NCBI GenBank assembly: GCA_001599815.1
Contig: BCIA01000001.1
Location: forward strand, 2,980,934 to 3,044,933
Source: Furcasterigmium furcatum
Taxonomy: Eukaryota > Ascomycota > Sordariomycetes > Glomerellales > Plectosphaerellaceae
Reading direction: 5' to 3'
DNA length: 64,000 nucleotides
This document shows positions 1 through 11,618 of this stretch, piece by piece. The position numbers were made by a program, and so were the translations under genes. The notes under the pieces are model-generated. The model made no database searches, had not been told where the DNA came from, and saw only the letters and a list, made by a program, of their open reading frames with translations. Every line of letters starts with the position of its first letter. Position 1 is the first letter of the stretch.

Positions 1-2424
1 AAACTCTAAGACTAGGCTGAGGAGCTGGAAGCTCAGACGGTCTCGTTCGTCGCTACTCACATTGAGACGAAGAGAAACATTGTCGACGGAGATGTTACCA
101 CTGTGGCCGAGCTTTGCCCTGAGAAGCATGCCCAAGATGGCGTATCCGTTGTCGCGCTCCATGGCCTCACTATTTCGCCAGCTTTTTCGGATGCACAGGA
201 AGAGCATCTCAACGGCGCGGACAAGTTCCTCGCTTGTGGATGCTCGCTCGACAATCTTGAGGGCCAACGGTGTAAAACCCGCCAGGCGCCAGAAATTGTC
301 ATCAAAATGTGACGGGTTTGCAACCACAGGATTTCCAACCAGAATGGCCACCCCGGACGTGCGTCCCAGGGCGTCGGGGAGGAACGGGACCGAAGAGTTG
401 ATGGCAACTGCAGAGCCAGTCCGGTGCGTCATCTGCAACAGGTTGGCAGACGCCACTCGCGGCAATGATCGGTGTAGCTGGGTGTCCTGGTAGAGACCGT
501 CATCCCGGAAGACAGCAGTGGGCATGATGCTCAAGGCAGTCTTGGTCTCGGGCACAAGTGCCCCGGCCTTTTCTCGGATTGCCCTCAGAATATCGGAGCT
601 CTCATCCCTGCCCGGGTGGAAGAACTCGTTGCGCAAGCCCAGCTTGGCGGAGGCGTCGTACGTCTGGAAGCCGCCCAAGCTGTCCTGATAATTGCCCTGG
701 TATCGAGGGCCCAAGCCGAAGTGGACCGCGATCAGGTCATCACTAAGGACGTCTTCAAAGAGATGCACAGAGGCCAGAGACCACTTTGAGAATATCAGCC
801 CAGGGCCGATGCGACTAGCAAGGCCCTTTGGTGTGCCGATGAAAGATTGGACGGGATTCGGCTTGGTGCTGCTGGTCGTGAACGAGGCGAAGCTATCGGT
901 GCTCCCGTGAGAGGATGGCGGTGGCACAGGATAGGAGCACTTCAGCTGTTCGGAGAACTCCCCGTTGACATACAGAGAAGCTTTGCTGGCAGTGATGGTC
1001 TTGGGCCGCTTGTGTGCCAGCGCAATGTGATACCACTGTTTCTCCTTGAAGGAGACCGACTTGAACCGCACGCTCGGACGTTGCGTCTTGACTGAGGTCT
1101 GGAGGATGAGATTTCGGGTGTCTTTCTCCAAGTATATGAGCAGAAAGCACGTCTGGGTAGCGTCATAGACCCCGAAAAGGGTGGTATGGGATGCCGGGTC
1201 GAACCTGTCCACTCTGATCCAGGCGGTGAAGGTGTAACCTTGAGCAGTGCCGGGTGGGAAGACTCGGCCCAAAGTCGGCAGCTCGATAGACGAGTGGCCA
1301 TGGAGAGACAGGTCGAATTGGAAGAAATGGGGACCGCTGTAGGTCGAAGTCATTTCCAGACAAAACTCTGACGCTTCTGGCAGCTTGCTGGACAAGAGGA
1401 ACTGGGTGTCTGCCGGCTGGTTGACGCCCAAGAACATGAGCTTTTTGCAGAGGACCAGGACCTTGGCCTTCTCAGGGGTGCTGAGAACGGGCGGATCACT
1501 GAAGTGAATGCGCAGGAATCTTGAAAGTACGCCTGTTGAGTGGAGAGCTGCCAGGTTGAACGTGGACATTGAAGCAGCGGACGATAAGATTTCCAGGACA
1601 GTCATTGCAGCGGGCTCTGCCGTCGAATCCGGTGATCTGGGGATTGACTCCCAGAAGCCAATGACGGCTCGTATGATTTCGGGGTTTCGGAAGGAGTTGC
1701 TCTTTTGAATCACGCTTCGGACCTCTTTGGGAATGTCGGCCACATGAACAATCGCAGCCGACGGTAACTCTTTGGCTTCGGCCTCTTTCCCTCGGTTTTT
1801 GTCCTCAGACTCTTGTTCTGTCGTTTCCAACTGCTTTCCAATTGTCGCAGACTGCGCGAGGGTCTGGCAGAGCTCATCGATACGCCGGTCGCTGAAAGCA
1901 AAGGACAGGAGCTTGCCGAAGACCTGGAAGAGTGTCCATGGATCGGAGTCGCTTCCGCCCAGGCCAATGCTTGCGATGGTCTGTTCGAGAGCTTCCCAGC
2001 CGCCTCTTTCGACGCGGTTCCGGAAGTACCTCTTGTTCCCGGGATGATCACGGAAGGCCGCAGCGAGGACGCCTAGCACGGCATCCAGCACCTCAAAGAA
2101 GGACTTTTTCTCGGCATTTGATCTTGTTTGTGGGTTGTAGAATCCCGAAAAGGCTCGCAGAACATCGAGGAGCCTCCAAAACCCGCGAAGATATCGAAAG
2201 TCGTCTTGTGAGCTGCTCGGGGACTCGGCGGCCGCGACATGTTGCTGGACCTGTTTCAGGGTCTTGACAAGTGCCAAGGGTTCAGGATAGCCATTGGAGG
2301 CAGGCTCCTGGACATCCTGCACGAGCTTGTCGAGCAGTCCGCGCAGGACTTCGGTCGCTTTGGAGGTGGGCGCCGGGTTCGACGCCGATGTGGACGATCG
2401 GTATCGACGTGGGAGAGTGGCCAT
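1..2424 (-). CDS. BEACH-domain (beige/neurobeachin-like) protein, N-terminal part, runs off window
   Basis: An uninterrupted reading frame starts at the ATG at 2424 and stays open for 808 codons to base 1, so the gene continues outside the window. About the first 260 residues look helical and alpha-solenoid-like. From roughly residue 350 to 575 there is a concanavalin A/LamG-like domain (segments such as YTFTAWIRVDRF, TLFGVYDA, WYHIALAHKR, LYVNGEFSEQ), as found upstream of the PH-BEACH-WD40 part of LYST/neurobeachin/Bph1 proteins. The BEACH and WD40 domains themselves are not in the window, so the family call rests on the N-terminal architecture and its typical wording. Known members are giant cytosolic scaffolds for membrane traffic and vacuole/lysosome function. 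The start MATLPRRYRSS is the first ATG after upstream stops, and no intron is needed. Confidence 0.82.
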   Translation of the reverse strand, partial: MATLPRRYRSSTSASNPAPTSKATEVLRGLLDKLVQDVQEPASNGYPEPLALVKTLKQVQQHVAAAESPSSSQDDFRYLRGFWRLLDVLRAFSGFYNPQTRSNAEKKSFFEVLDAVLGVLAAAFRDHPGNKRYFRNRVERGGWEALEQTIASIGLGGSDSDPWTLFQVFGKLLSFAFSDRRIDELCQTLAQSATIGKQLETTEQESEDKNRGKEAEAKELPSAAIVHVADIPKEVRSVIQKSNSFRNPEIIRAVIGFWESIPRSPDSTAEPAAMTVLEILSSAASMSTFNLAALHSTGVLSRFLRIHFSDPPVLSTPEKAKVLVLCKKLMFLGVNQPADTQFLLSSKLPEASEFCLEMTSTYSGPHFFQFDLSLHGHSSIELPTLGRVFPPGTAQGYTFTAWIRVDRFDPASHTTLFGVYDATQTCFLLIYLEKDTRNLILQTSVKTQRPSVRFKSVSFKEKQWYHIALAHKRPKTITASKASLYVNGEFSEQLKCSYPVPPPSSHGSTDSFASFTTSSTKPNPVQSFIGTPKGLASRIGPGLIFSKWSLASVHLFEDVLSDDLIAVHFGLGPRYQGNYQDSLGGFQTYDASAKLGLRNEFFHPGRDESSDILRAIREKAGALVPETKTALSIMPTAVFRDDGLYQDTQLHRSLPRVASANLLQMTHRTGSAVAINSSVPFLPDALGRTSGVAILVGNPVVANPSHFDDNFWRLAGFTPLALKIVERASTSEELVRAVEMLFLCIRKSWRNSEAMERDNGYAILGMLLRAKLGHSGNISVDNVSLRLNVSSDERDRLSFQLLSLVLEF

Positions 2425-4377
2425 TTTTTCTCAGGTAAAGACGTTCTTCATTCCAAGCACTTTGCGCCCAGCACCCTTCGTGGGTCCAGGTGGTTGTCAA
2501 GGCACCGGAACATCGGCATCGAAATCGGGAGAGCGTGGTTGCGATTCGCCTTGCCCTGCTTCGCCTCGCTTGGTCGGGGTTTATGCCGTCTTGACCGGCA
2601 TGTGGTGTATAAGCTCGGGGATCTTGGGGCGGGTTCGGGGCTGGCCAAAAGGCACTGATAGCTGTAGTGTATCGTCTAGATCCGTCTGGGAGAGGTTGTC
2701 GCTGAATAAGGCCCTCTGTCGCAGCCGAGTTGACGATAGCACAATCGAGGTCAGACTCGAGATGCGTGGGCTTGGAGAACTTGGCGTGTCCGTCTCCAGT
2801 AGAGAGCTGTCTGTGGGGAAACGTGAATTTGTGGCGCGGGCGATAATGGTGGGGTCAGACGTGTGGCAGTGCGGACCGTCGACTTCTGCCTGCCCGCCTG
2901 ATTGCCGATAAGATAGCGCACAGATCCGAGACAAGCCCACCTCCTCGTTTCGTCGGGGTCACGGTGAAGCATGGGAGAGACACAGCACGGGCCAATGACG
3001 CCACCAAGGCTCCGTCTTACGGGATCATATCGGAGCTCCAGGCAGCTCCCCCCAGCCCCGAGAGCTTTATCGGGCGTCCTCAGCGGGGAACCTTGGGTCA
3101 GCTGCCACCTGAGCAAGGGCAGGCCAACCTGCAGAGCTGTCAGATGACTATGTTCCCCGAGAGCGCAACAGAGGAACGGGGCGTCACAGGAGCATCCATC
3201 AATCAAGTCACTTCTTGTTGAGACCATTTAGAGTCTCCAGCACGGAGGGTCGGCGTAGGTTCGTTCGAAGCTCCATCAGGTGTGGAGGTACAAACGCCAT
3301 GGCTGCTCACGCAGTGGAGAAGAGAGCTCTTGTGTGGCACGAGACCACCCCGAGTCTCTGGGAGACGGCAACTTTGAGTTTGCTAATCCTGCGTTTTGGT
3401 GAGGAGTGTATTGTCCGCACAGCACTAGCGACTCAAAGAGGGTGTCTATGCTCTGAGTCGCAAGATGGCATAGCTGACTCGAGACATCTATCATCGGGGT
3501 TCATGCCGTGGTGTCACTCACTCTAAGCGGGATGCTTCATTGATGTACAAGTCGAAGCCTCGACAATGGATAAGGCTGGGCAGTAAAGGCCGCATGGTGG
3601 CTCTCAGCCGTATGTACCCGAATCTTCAGTAGGCAGCTACCATGCTATTGATGATTCCCAGTCCAGCAAGGTACAAGAAACGCCCCTTGCATGCTCCCTC
3701 AAACTCAGGCTGACAAGCTCAGGGGAGCCGTGCCGTGCCTGGCCTGTCATCCCGAGCCAAAACCTGGAAATGCCATCATCGATTCCTCTCCAGGCACGAA
3801 GGCCAAGGAATCCTTGGAATACGGCCAGGTGAGGGATGCAGCGCATGCCCGGGTTCCTGAGAGCATCGCCCAGGGAAACCCGCCGAGTCAGTCGATTGGT
3901 TGCTCCGCCCGCCGCTAAGCCGATCTCGGCTGGCCTGTCTGGGGTCGAGTGTTGTTATCTTTGGGGCCGAGCCGCCGACACAGGTACCTCCACAGTGCTA
4001 TCCCACTAAATCCGAGGCAACTCTCGCCTTGAAGGCGACAGCCAATACAGTGCGGTACCCTGGATAGCACAGTCAGCCACATTGAAGTACCCTTGTGCCT
4101 GGATGCGTCACTCTCTCCCAGCCCGCCGCCCCAAGTGCTCATGCGCACGCAACCGCCCGTTGCCTCCTCCGCCCGCTCCAGACAGTCAGGTCCCGTTTAT
4201 CTACCTCGAGCTCCCTCCTCCTTCCACAACCTTACACCATCCCTCCTCCATCTCCCCATCCAAACCCAACATCCCTCTCCCCCATCAGATCCATCGCCAT
4301 CAGGCTCGTCTTTCCTTGTGCTTGTCGCGGGTGCTCTTTTAAGTGTCTCCGGTAGACCAGATCGTTTCTCCGCAATC
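2425..4377. other. Gene-free divergent promoter region (BEACH gene / prb1)
   Basis: No convincing coding sequence was seen on either strand. The last 170 bases before 4378 form a CT-rich, purine-poor leader typical of highly expressed fungal genes. An ATG at 4141 lies in frame with prb1, but the peptide between it and 4378 is low-complexity and would bury the signal peptide, so it is taken as leader. Confidence 0.6.
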
Positions 4378-6017
4378 ATGAGGATTCTCGCTGGAGCTGT
4401 TGCCGCGGCTGCTGTCGCCAACGCCGCCCCCTCCTTCTCCATCGGCACCGTCCACGGCGACGCTGCCCCCATCCTCTCCGCTTCCAACGCCGAGGCGGTC
4501 CCCGACTCCTACATCATCAAGTTCAAGGACCATGTCTCCGCCGACTCGGCCACCAACCATCACTCCTGGGTCCAGGACGTCCACTCCAAGAAGGACGCCG
4601 AGCGCCTCGAGCTCCGTAAGCGAGGCCAGGCGCCCATTATTGAGACCGTCTTCGAGGGTCTGAAGCACACCTACAACGTCGGCAACTTCCTTGGCTACTC
4701 CGGCCACTTCGATGAGGCCACCATCGAGCAGGTCCGCCGCCACCCCGATGTAAGTTGCTCCCGACTGCCTGCTGCATGCTCAGCTCCTCGTGACCAGCCG
4801 CTAATCCATCCCCGCAACAGGTCGAGTTCATTGAGAAGGACTCCATCGTCCACACCATGGAGTTCCAGGCGGAGAGCAAGTGCGACGGCGAGGTTGAGAA
4901 GGCCGCGCCCTGGGGCCTTGCCCGTGTCTCTCACCGTAACCGCCTGAATTTCGGTACCTACAACAAGTACCTGTTCGCTGAGTCCGCTGGCGAGGGTGTC
5001 GATGCCTACATCATCGACACCGGCACCAACGTCGACCACGTCGACTTCGAGGGCCGCGCCCACTGGGGCAAGACCATCCCCTCCGGCGATGCCGATGAGG
5101 ATGGCAACGGCCACGGCACCCACTGCTCCGGCACTGTCGCCGGCACCAAGTACGGTGTCGCCAAGAAGGCCAACGTCTACGCCGTCAAGGTCCTCCGCTC
5201 CAACGGCTCTGGCACCATGTCCGACGTCGTCAAGGGCGTCGAGTGGGCTGCCGAGTCTCACATCAAGAACGTGAAGGAGGCCAAGGACGGCAAGCGCAAG
5301 GGCTTCAAGGGCTCCGTCGCCAACATGTCCCTTGGTGGTGGCAAGACCGAGGCTCTTGACAGAGTCGTCAACGCCGCTGTCGAGGCCGGTCTCCACTTCG
5401 CCGTCGCCGCTGGCAACGACAACGCCGACGCTTGCAACTACTCTCCCGCCGCCGCCTCCAAGGCCGTCACCGTCGGTGCCACCGAGCTCGGCGATGTCCG
5501 CTCGTACTTCTCCAACTACGGCAAGTGCACTGACATCTTCGCCCCCGGCACCAACATCCTGTCCACCTGGATCGGCTCCAAGTACGCCACCAACACCATC
5601 TCCGGCACCTCCATGGCCTCTCCCCACGTCTGTGGCCTCCTCGCCTACTACCTGTCTCTCCAGCCCTCGCATGACTCTGAGTACTCGGTTGCCCCCATCA
5701 GCCCCGAGAAGCTCAAGGCCAACCTGATCGCCGTCGGCACCGTTGACGCTATCGGCGGCATCCCTGCCGATACCCCCAACGTTCTCGCCTGGAACGGCGG
5801 TGGCTGCAGCAACTACGACGAGATCGTCGCCGCTGGCAGCTACAAGGCCAACACGTCGGGCCAGGAGAAGTCCCAGCTCGAGATCGTCGTCGGCAAGGTC
5901 GGCGAGGAGGTCGAGGAGGGCATTGACGTTGTCATGGGCAAGGCCAAGAAGTTCTCGAACAAGATCCACGACATCGAGGAGGAGCTCAAGGAGCTCCTCA
6001 AGGAGATGTCCTTGTAA
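4378..6017 (+). CDS. prb1: Vacuolar serine protease B (cerevisin, subtilisin family S8)
   Basis: Exons are 4378-4749 and 4821-6017; the phase-0 intron 4750-4820 has GTAAGT...CAACAG borders. The product is 521 residues, the usual size for fungal cerevisins. It begins with a signal peptide (MRILAGAVAAAAVANA), followed by an I9 propeptide (PDSYIIKFKD...) and the S8 catalytic domain. The triad is visible as Asp190 (YIIDTGT), His222 (GHGTHCSGT) and Ser388 (SGTSMASPHV), with the oxyanion Asn in the AAGNDNADA segment. The C-terminal tail after the catalytic domain is a charged, probably helical extension rich in Glu and Lys, common in Pezizomycotina PrbA/PepC proteins. Its role is protein turnover in the vacuole, including autophagic bodies and maturation of other vacuolar hydrolases. 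A CT-rich leader and strong codon bias suggest high expression. Confidence 0.95.
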
Positions 6018-6678
6018 GCTTGTTTAGACAGGCAGCTAGACACGACACATAAGCCACAGCTCAGGGTTCGTTCTAGTTAGTATCACATACCAACTTTTTC
6101 CTTGCCAGTCATAACAGGGCATCGTCATCGGGTTAGGCATCATCATTGGGGGATCAGGTTGCTTCTTTTTGTATAGTTGGTTAGGTCTGCAACAGTCAAT
6201 GATTTCTTTACATGAAACAACACCTTGTCTTTCAGTGCGTGGTGCTCAAATAACGACCCTCTATTATTATCATCCCACAGCTTTAATCATCCGGAAGCTC
6301 TTCCAGTGTGACAGTCTGTGTGCCTGGAAGGTGTTACCTTTCACTCCACAGTCCATAAGTAATGACGTCCCTCCCTTCCGCGACTTGCAGGAGCCCTCGG
6401 CAGGGGCAACCACCGCCCAGTCTCTCCTGGGCCCATATCCGGCGTGACCCAAAGATTCTGGGCACTTCGCATCACCATCCGCATCATCTGTCCGCCGAGT
6501 ACAATCTCTTCTTTTGGTTAGCTGCAAGCACTCACCCTCAGCAGCGTCAGTCCAAGTCTCGATATCCGCGGTAATACTAGGTACTATACCATCGAGTCGT
6601 ACTGCCTCAGCACCCCGCCCCAGAACCACGACAGACCACCGCCTGCCTTTCATCCGGACCCAGGAAGAATCCCTACGG
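6018..6678. other. Intergenic, prb1 3' region and promoter of next gene
   Basis: This stretch holds the prb1 3' untranslated region and the upstream region of the next gene. No ORF with coding character, repeat or RNA gene was recognised. Confidence 0.5.
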
Positions 6679-9060
6679 ATGCTTCACTCAAACCGCTCGG
6701 GGCGGAGGCCACGCCTCACCAGGAGCCAGTCCTCCGTGTCCTTCCGATCCGGTATCACCAGACTCGAGCACATCGATCCGGTCAGGGCAAGCCGTGATGC
6801 TCATCTCGCCGCGAACCTATGCTACAACCCCAGCCAGGACCGCGACAGCTCGGACATGGAACGCACATCCTGGGATGGCCACGGCCTCCCCCGAGATGAC
6901 AGCCACCTACATCGTCTTAGGGACTTCGATTTACGCCGTCAGCAGAGCATCCGCTTCGTCAACAATGACCCCGGTCCAAGGACATCTTGCAGTGGCCGGT
7001 CAGAGCTTCGGGGACGGGCCTCCTTTGACCACGGCGCGAACCGGAGGCAGTCCGGGTTGAGCATGTCGGAAGACCGTCCGGCCAGTCGCTCTTCGACCGC
7101 CACTGCGAGGCCGCTCACGTCCGCATCCCGCCACTCCCGCAGTTGTATTGGACCGCCTGCGTCGAAGGGAGGTCGATCCGAGTAGGGTGACGGAGATTCC
7201 TCTATTGCAGCAGACTCCCTGCACTTACACAAAGCCCGGTCACTGATGATGGGATCAAGCAATACCCGCTCACAGGGACCACCGTACTACTTCACTAACC
7301 AGGTGACTCAAGAACGAGATGTTCGTCCTTCGTCTACGTGTCCTTCTATCAGCAATTACCCAGCCTCCCAAGCATCAGTTTGGTTGCGAGGACCCAAATC
7401 CACGAGCTTCCTCAAATCTCGGCGTGCCCCGACTGCAGCCGCCGCTGAGACACGGCAAGAGGTGAACGACTTGGTCGTACAGCTGGCCAGGGAACGATTC
7501 CGTGACCAGGTCGAGCAACAGCAGAGCCTCAAGTCGCGTTCGTCTATGTTCTTCCCCTCGGCGAGAAAGAGAAACGACACTCAAGGGTTTCGCAAGAGCC
7601 TCCGAAACGTCAGCAACAGCAGTACTGGGTTCTCTGCTAGCCATTCCTCCGCCAACGCTCTGTCTGTTCCGAAAGAAGCTCCGCTCCGGAAGACCGCACG
7701 CAAAGTTTCAAACAGCCTCAAGAGCAAGTTCAAGAGCCTCTTCCGCCGCAGCATCGGCGACAACTCCAAATCATCGCAAGACAGTACGCCAGCGGACAGC
7801 GGCCTGAGTGGTGCCACTCAAGAGGGCGCATACGGTCACCCTGCAGACAAAGGGCTGGAGGAGTGCTCGATTGTCCAAGGAGCTTCGCGAACTCCTGTGC
7901 TACATGCGGTACCTTCGTATCAACAACTTAGGTCCCGGCAGGGCAGTCTCGAGAGCATCCGAAGCGATTCCAGGAGGGCGTCTGATGATAGGTCCCGGGT
8001 CACGAGCTGGGCCAGCTCGGCAGTCACGACGGTTGAGAGCGAGAAGGCATGCCAGCGGCTTTCAGTCATCAACGAAGCGACAGCACCTGCCGCCATTGCG
8101 TATACAGAAAGTGTATACTCGGCAGACAACCCGATCTCTCCTCAACCCTGCAGCACCGTGAAGAAGTATGGCCCGGATGACCCATATAGCCCTGTCACCA
8201 TGACTGGCAATCTCTACAGTCCTTCCATGCCGCTTCGGACCCCAGCGATGTCAATGAATCGAATCGTTTCGGCCGCGAGCTCAGTCGACTGGAAGACTCA
8301 CCTCGCATCGCACATCTCGAAGCAGGAGAACCAGGCTCCGCACCCAAGAAACGCTTCCAAGACTGATACTTCACAGTCGGGCCAGTCTCCGGTACAGGTA
8401 GATGTACGTGGCGCGGCCGAAACCGAGGAAGAAGAAACAATGCTACCCTCAAAGACCTCCCGCAGTTCTTCCAGAATGTCGCTCGCCACTCACCCCAGTG
8501 AAGGTCCAACGGCCGGTTGCAAAGCATCAGGCCGAGATGGAATACGTCAGACCGCACGTCTGAGCATGATGGAGCCTCCTGTCATCCCCCCTCGGAGCTC
8601 CCTCCGCCCCGTATTGCTCATTCACAATACAACTCCATCCACTGTCCTCGCACCATCCACCAAGTCTAATCAGTCCTCCCTCAAGACACTCAGGACCATG
8701 CCCGACCTGCGAAACCAGCAAGCCAACAAGGAGAACCAAGCGCCGGCCCTAAGCTCGCGCAGTGTCTCTCCGGTGAAGCTGGTTCGTCGGCCTAGGCATC
8801 GAGCCAGCGGAACCATGGCCGGAGCTGGCGGCAGCAACGCAACCCAAACAACAGGATGGGGATCTCCCATTCCAAGGGGCGGGAGTAATGCACAGTTTTC
8901 AAGGCTTTCCCGCCTGGCAGTTGAAAATAGTGCAATCCCGCGGGGCGAGTCGGAGAACCCGGGCATTCAGACCACAGGAAGCCAACGCATGGTCGACCTC
9001 TTCTTGAGCAGTCGACGCAGGTCTATCGCGGGTGACGATGAAGGCGATGCTTTTGACTGA
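6679..9060 (+). CDS. Conserved fungal low-complexity protein of unknown function
   Basis: The proposed exons are 6679-7144 and 7211-9060, giving 771 residues. The two open segments are in the same frame but separated by a TAG at 7183. A 66-base intron 7145-7210 (GTATTG...TTGCAG) removes it and joins SRHSRS to SDSLHLHKARSLMM, which keeps the typical wording of this family. The donor is weak, so the junction is the least certain point. The protein is basic, Ser/Arg-rich and mostly disordered. Recognisable conserved blocks are the start (MLHSNRSGRRPRLTRSQS), LARERFRDQ, SMFFPSARKRN...FRKSLR, RKVSNSLKSKFKSLF, MPDLRNQQANKENQ and, near the C terminus, SQRMVDLFLSSRRR. I recall similar proteins across Sordariomycetes with no assigned function, so none is given. 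Confidence 0.75.
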
Positions 9061-9633
9061 TCTTAATTATAGCGTATTGTGTTTCACAGCGGAACACGGT
9101 GGTCCCAGGGGGACAACACCTCAGCTTTCTTGGATTGTCAACATGGATAGGAGGCCAGATGGGGGTGGTCGCACATTGATGGCCACAGGCATAATAACGG
9201 TACAATTACGAAGGGGAATGATAATGGTCTGGAGAAGAGGTGGCTCCGAGTCTGTAGAGTACTAATACCACACACTTGCCGCCGTTGCCTCCTTGCCTCC
9301 TTTTACCTTAGGAAAGGGGCTCGGTGAGTTCGGTGAGGCTGCCGCACCCCGGACCACTTCCACCATTTCGGGCCAGTCACGTCTCAGTGCTCGGCCCCAT
9401 AGAACATTTATACTGGGACCCCGCCAACTACAAACCCCTCCACTCTTCTTCAAGATCCAGTTGCGCAAACACGTCTGATGAACTTGCCCCTCTCAAGACT
9501 CATCCATATCCTCCTCTTTCTGGTCTGTACATCGCCGTCTCTTGCAGACCCGACCTGTTTCCGGCCCATTGCCTTGAGCCAGCCTCACTCCACCTGCCCT
9601 GCTCCTCCCGCCCAAGCATCACCCTCACCTACC
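9061..9633. other. Intergenic, upstream of acyl-protein thioesterase gene
   Basis: No gene was seen. A TATA-like ATTTATACTGG motif lies near 9407, about 225 bases before the next start codon, and CT-rich sequence fills 9480-9630. Confidence 0.45.
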
Positions 9634-10520
9634 ATGTCGGCCATCCGTCGTTCTGCGCCGCTTGTACTGCCGGCGCAGAAGAAGCACACGGCGACGGTCA
9701 TCTTCGCTCACGGGCTGGGCGACACGGGCCACGGATGGGCGTCGGCCGTCGAGCACTGGCAGAAGAAGCAGAAGCTGGATGAAGTCAAGTTCGTCCTGCC
9801 GCACGCGCCTGTGGTGCCGATCACGGCAGTGAGTCCATCCCTACCAGCCTTCTCGCGCTGCATCAAAGCTGACCATCGAAACAGAACTTTGGCATGCCGA
9901 TGCCGGGATGGTTCGATATCGTAAGTGGCCTCTGAGCTCTGAGACCCCCCTTCCTTCTTTTTCTTCTCCTTGTTTCTCGGGCTGAGACGGCAGCCCAGAG
10001 GTCCCGGGATAGCACGGCGACTTACGAGGTGTTCAAACAGAAAGTACTCGACGGGACGATCGAGTCCCTCCGCGCCAACGAGGACGGCCCGGGCGTAGAG
10101 GTGTCGACCGCGTACTTCCGGGAGCTCATCCAGGCGGAGGTGGATGCCGGCATCCCCTCGGAGCGGATCGTGCTCGGCGGGTTCAGCCAGGGCGGCGCGA
10201 TGGCGCTGTACGCGGGCCTGACGAGCCCGCTGAAGCTGGGCGGCGTGGTCGGTCTGAGCTGCTGGCTGGTGCTGACGGGCAAGTTCAACGAGGAGAAGGC
10301 GAAGAGGGAGGCGAACCGGGGCACGAAGGTGTTCATGGGGCATGGTGGCGCGGATGGCCTTGTCAGGACCGAGCTGGGGAAGATCAGTGCCGAGGTGCTG
10401 AAGGCGGACGGGTATGATGTGACCCTGGAGATTTACGAGGGCATGGCGCACTCGGCCTGCCTTGAGGAGCTGGACGATGTGGCGAACTATCTGGAGAAGC
10501 AGCTCCCGAAGCAGGCCTAG
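9634..10520 (+). CDS. apt1: Acyl-protein thioesterase 1 (alpha/beta hydrolase)
   Basis: Three exons, 9634-9828, 9885-9920 and 10041-10520, give 236 residues, the normal length for APT1/LYPLA. Introns 9829-9884 and 9921-10040 have GTGAGT/CAG and GTAAGT/CAG borders, and the middle exon encodes the conserved NFGMPMPGWFDI block. The phospholipase/carboxylesterase fold begins with VIFAHGLGDTGHGW. The triad reads as Ser126 (GGFSQGGA), Asp182 (GHGGADGLV) and His214 (EGMAHSAC). These cytosolic enzymes remove palmitoyl groups from S-acylated proteins such as Ras and G-alpha subunits and also act on lysophospholipids. The last residues KQLPKQA carry no targeting signal. It converges with the gene on the other strand, with 250 bases between the two stop codons. 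Confidence 0.95.
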
Positions 10521-10768
10521 ACACAGGGCGAGCCTGAGGCCGAGCTTTGCGGCATGAGATGTGCTTGCATGAGAGATGGTGACTGTATGACAAAGTAGAA
10601 TTAGACCCCGTGTTGTTTCGAGCTGTTCAGAGCATGGCCTCTCCTCAGTTCTTTGATCCAAAATCCATTCCTGAGGCTCTCTGGATAGGTCCTCTCCTGG
10701 CCAATGTTATGAGGTCAGCGACAGCTGGGGGGGCGGTCACGGTCTGTACCGTTTCTCCACCGTTATTC

Positions 10769-11618
10769 TCACAACCCTTTTGACGGCGCGGCGGGAGCGC
10801 TGGCTGCGGCAGCCTCACCCGCAGCCTTTCTCGCGGCCATGACCATCTTCTTGGTCTTCCTCTTCTTCCTCCATAGGGGTACGCACCAGACAGCAAAACA
10901 GCCCATGAGCGCAACTACGATAATGGGTATGCCGATCATGACGAAATACCCGACGGCCTGGGGCCAGTTACTCAGGCTGCTCCCACTTGGCTTGTTGTCG
11001 TAGACACCGGTCGGGACGACCTGTCCAGGCGTCCAAGTCGGCACGAGCATGCTGTTACTCAACGTCGGCGGCTCCGGCGACATACTTGATGTGTCCCACG
11101 AGGCCCAGGCAATACGCCAGGGCTCATGAGCGAGGAGTGTGATGCCGTCGTGGGCATCGGCGCCCCCGGTAGAGCGGCGACAGTTCAGGCTAGACTCGTG
11201 AAGTTCATTGTACTCGAAGCCGCAAAGGGTGAATCCACTTGGTATGATCATGTTAGCCCATCGTGAGATCTCGCAGGGCGGATGAGGCGGTATTGAGCAG
11301 ACCTCTGGCAACACCAGGCCCAGGACAGGGTAGGGTCGCGCTCGCGCACCTCATAGTATATCCAGCCGCTGGGGCATACGCCAGGGCTAAAATACATGCG
11401 GCTCTGAGGGTCGGTGCCTAATGGTGTAGTGCCCGAGGGGTAGCACGAGGGGTCGACGGAGGACACCAGGACAACGCCCACATCCTCATAAGAAGTATCG
11501 GAGGAAAAGTCCAGGCTTGTGGTCGTCCAGTGTGAGCAGTCGCGCGGGGAACAAAAGGGGTTGTAAGGGGGAGGGGCGCGGCTCCCGTTGCCGTCGCGGA
11601 GTCGGATGACGACGACAT
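10769..11618 (-). CDS. Single-pass fungal membrane protein, Cys-rich ectodomain, apparent frameshift
   Basis: Proposed exons are 11618-11303 and 11237-10769. Intron 11302-11238 (GTCTGC...ACCAAG) contains a perfect GCTAAC branch motif and joins CCQ to SGFTLCGF. The start MSSSSDSATATG...PLPLTTPF is in one frame, while CSPRDCSHWTTTS through YFSPGVCPSGW and AWCCQ is in the next. The exons total 785 bases, one short of a whole number of codons, so one base seems missing at or near the GGGG run 11557-11560. The product would be about 261 residues: a Thr/Pro and Cys-rich outer part, one transmembrane segment (VGYFVMIGIPIIVVALMGCF) and a short basic tail (RKKRKTKKMVMAARK). This is the layout of a common fungal plasma-membrane family without known function. 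Confidence 0.6.

Noticed and set aside
4141..4377. In-frame upstream ATG that would extend Prb1 by 79 residues
   Set aside because: The extension is Pro/Ser-rich leader sequence and would move the signal peptide away from the N terminus.
4695..5969. 424-codon antisense frame opposite prb1
   Set aside because: Same codon-bias effect; low-complexity Gly/Val/Asp peptide and no promoter or splice logic.
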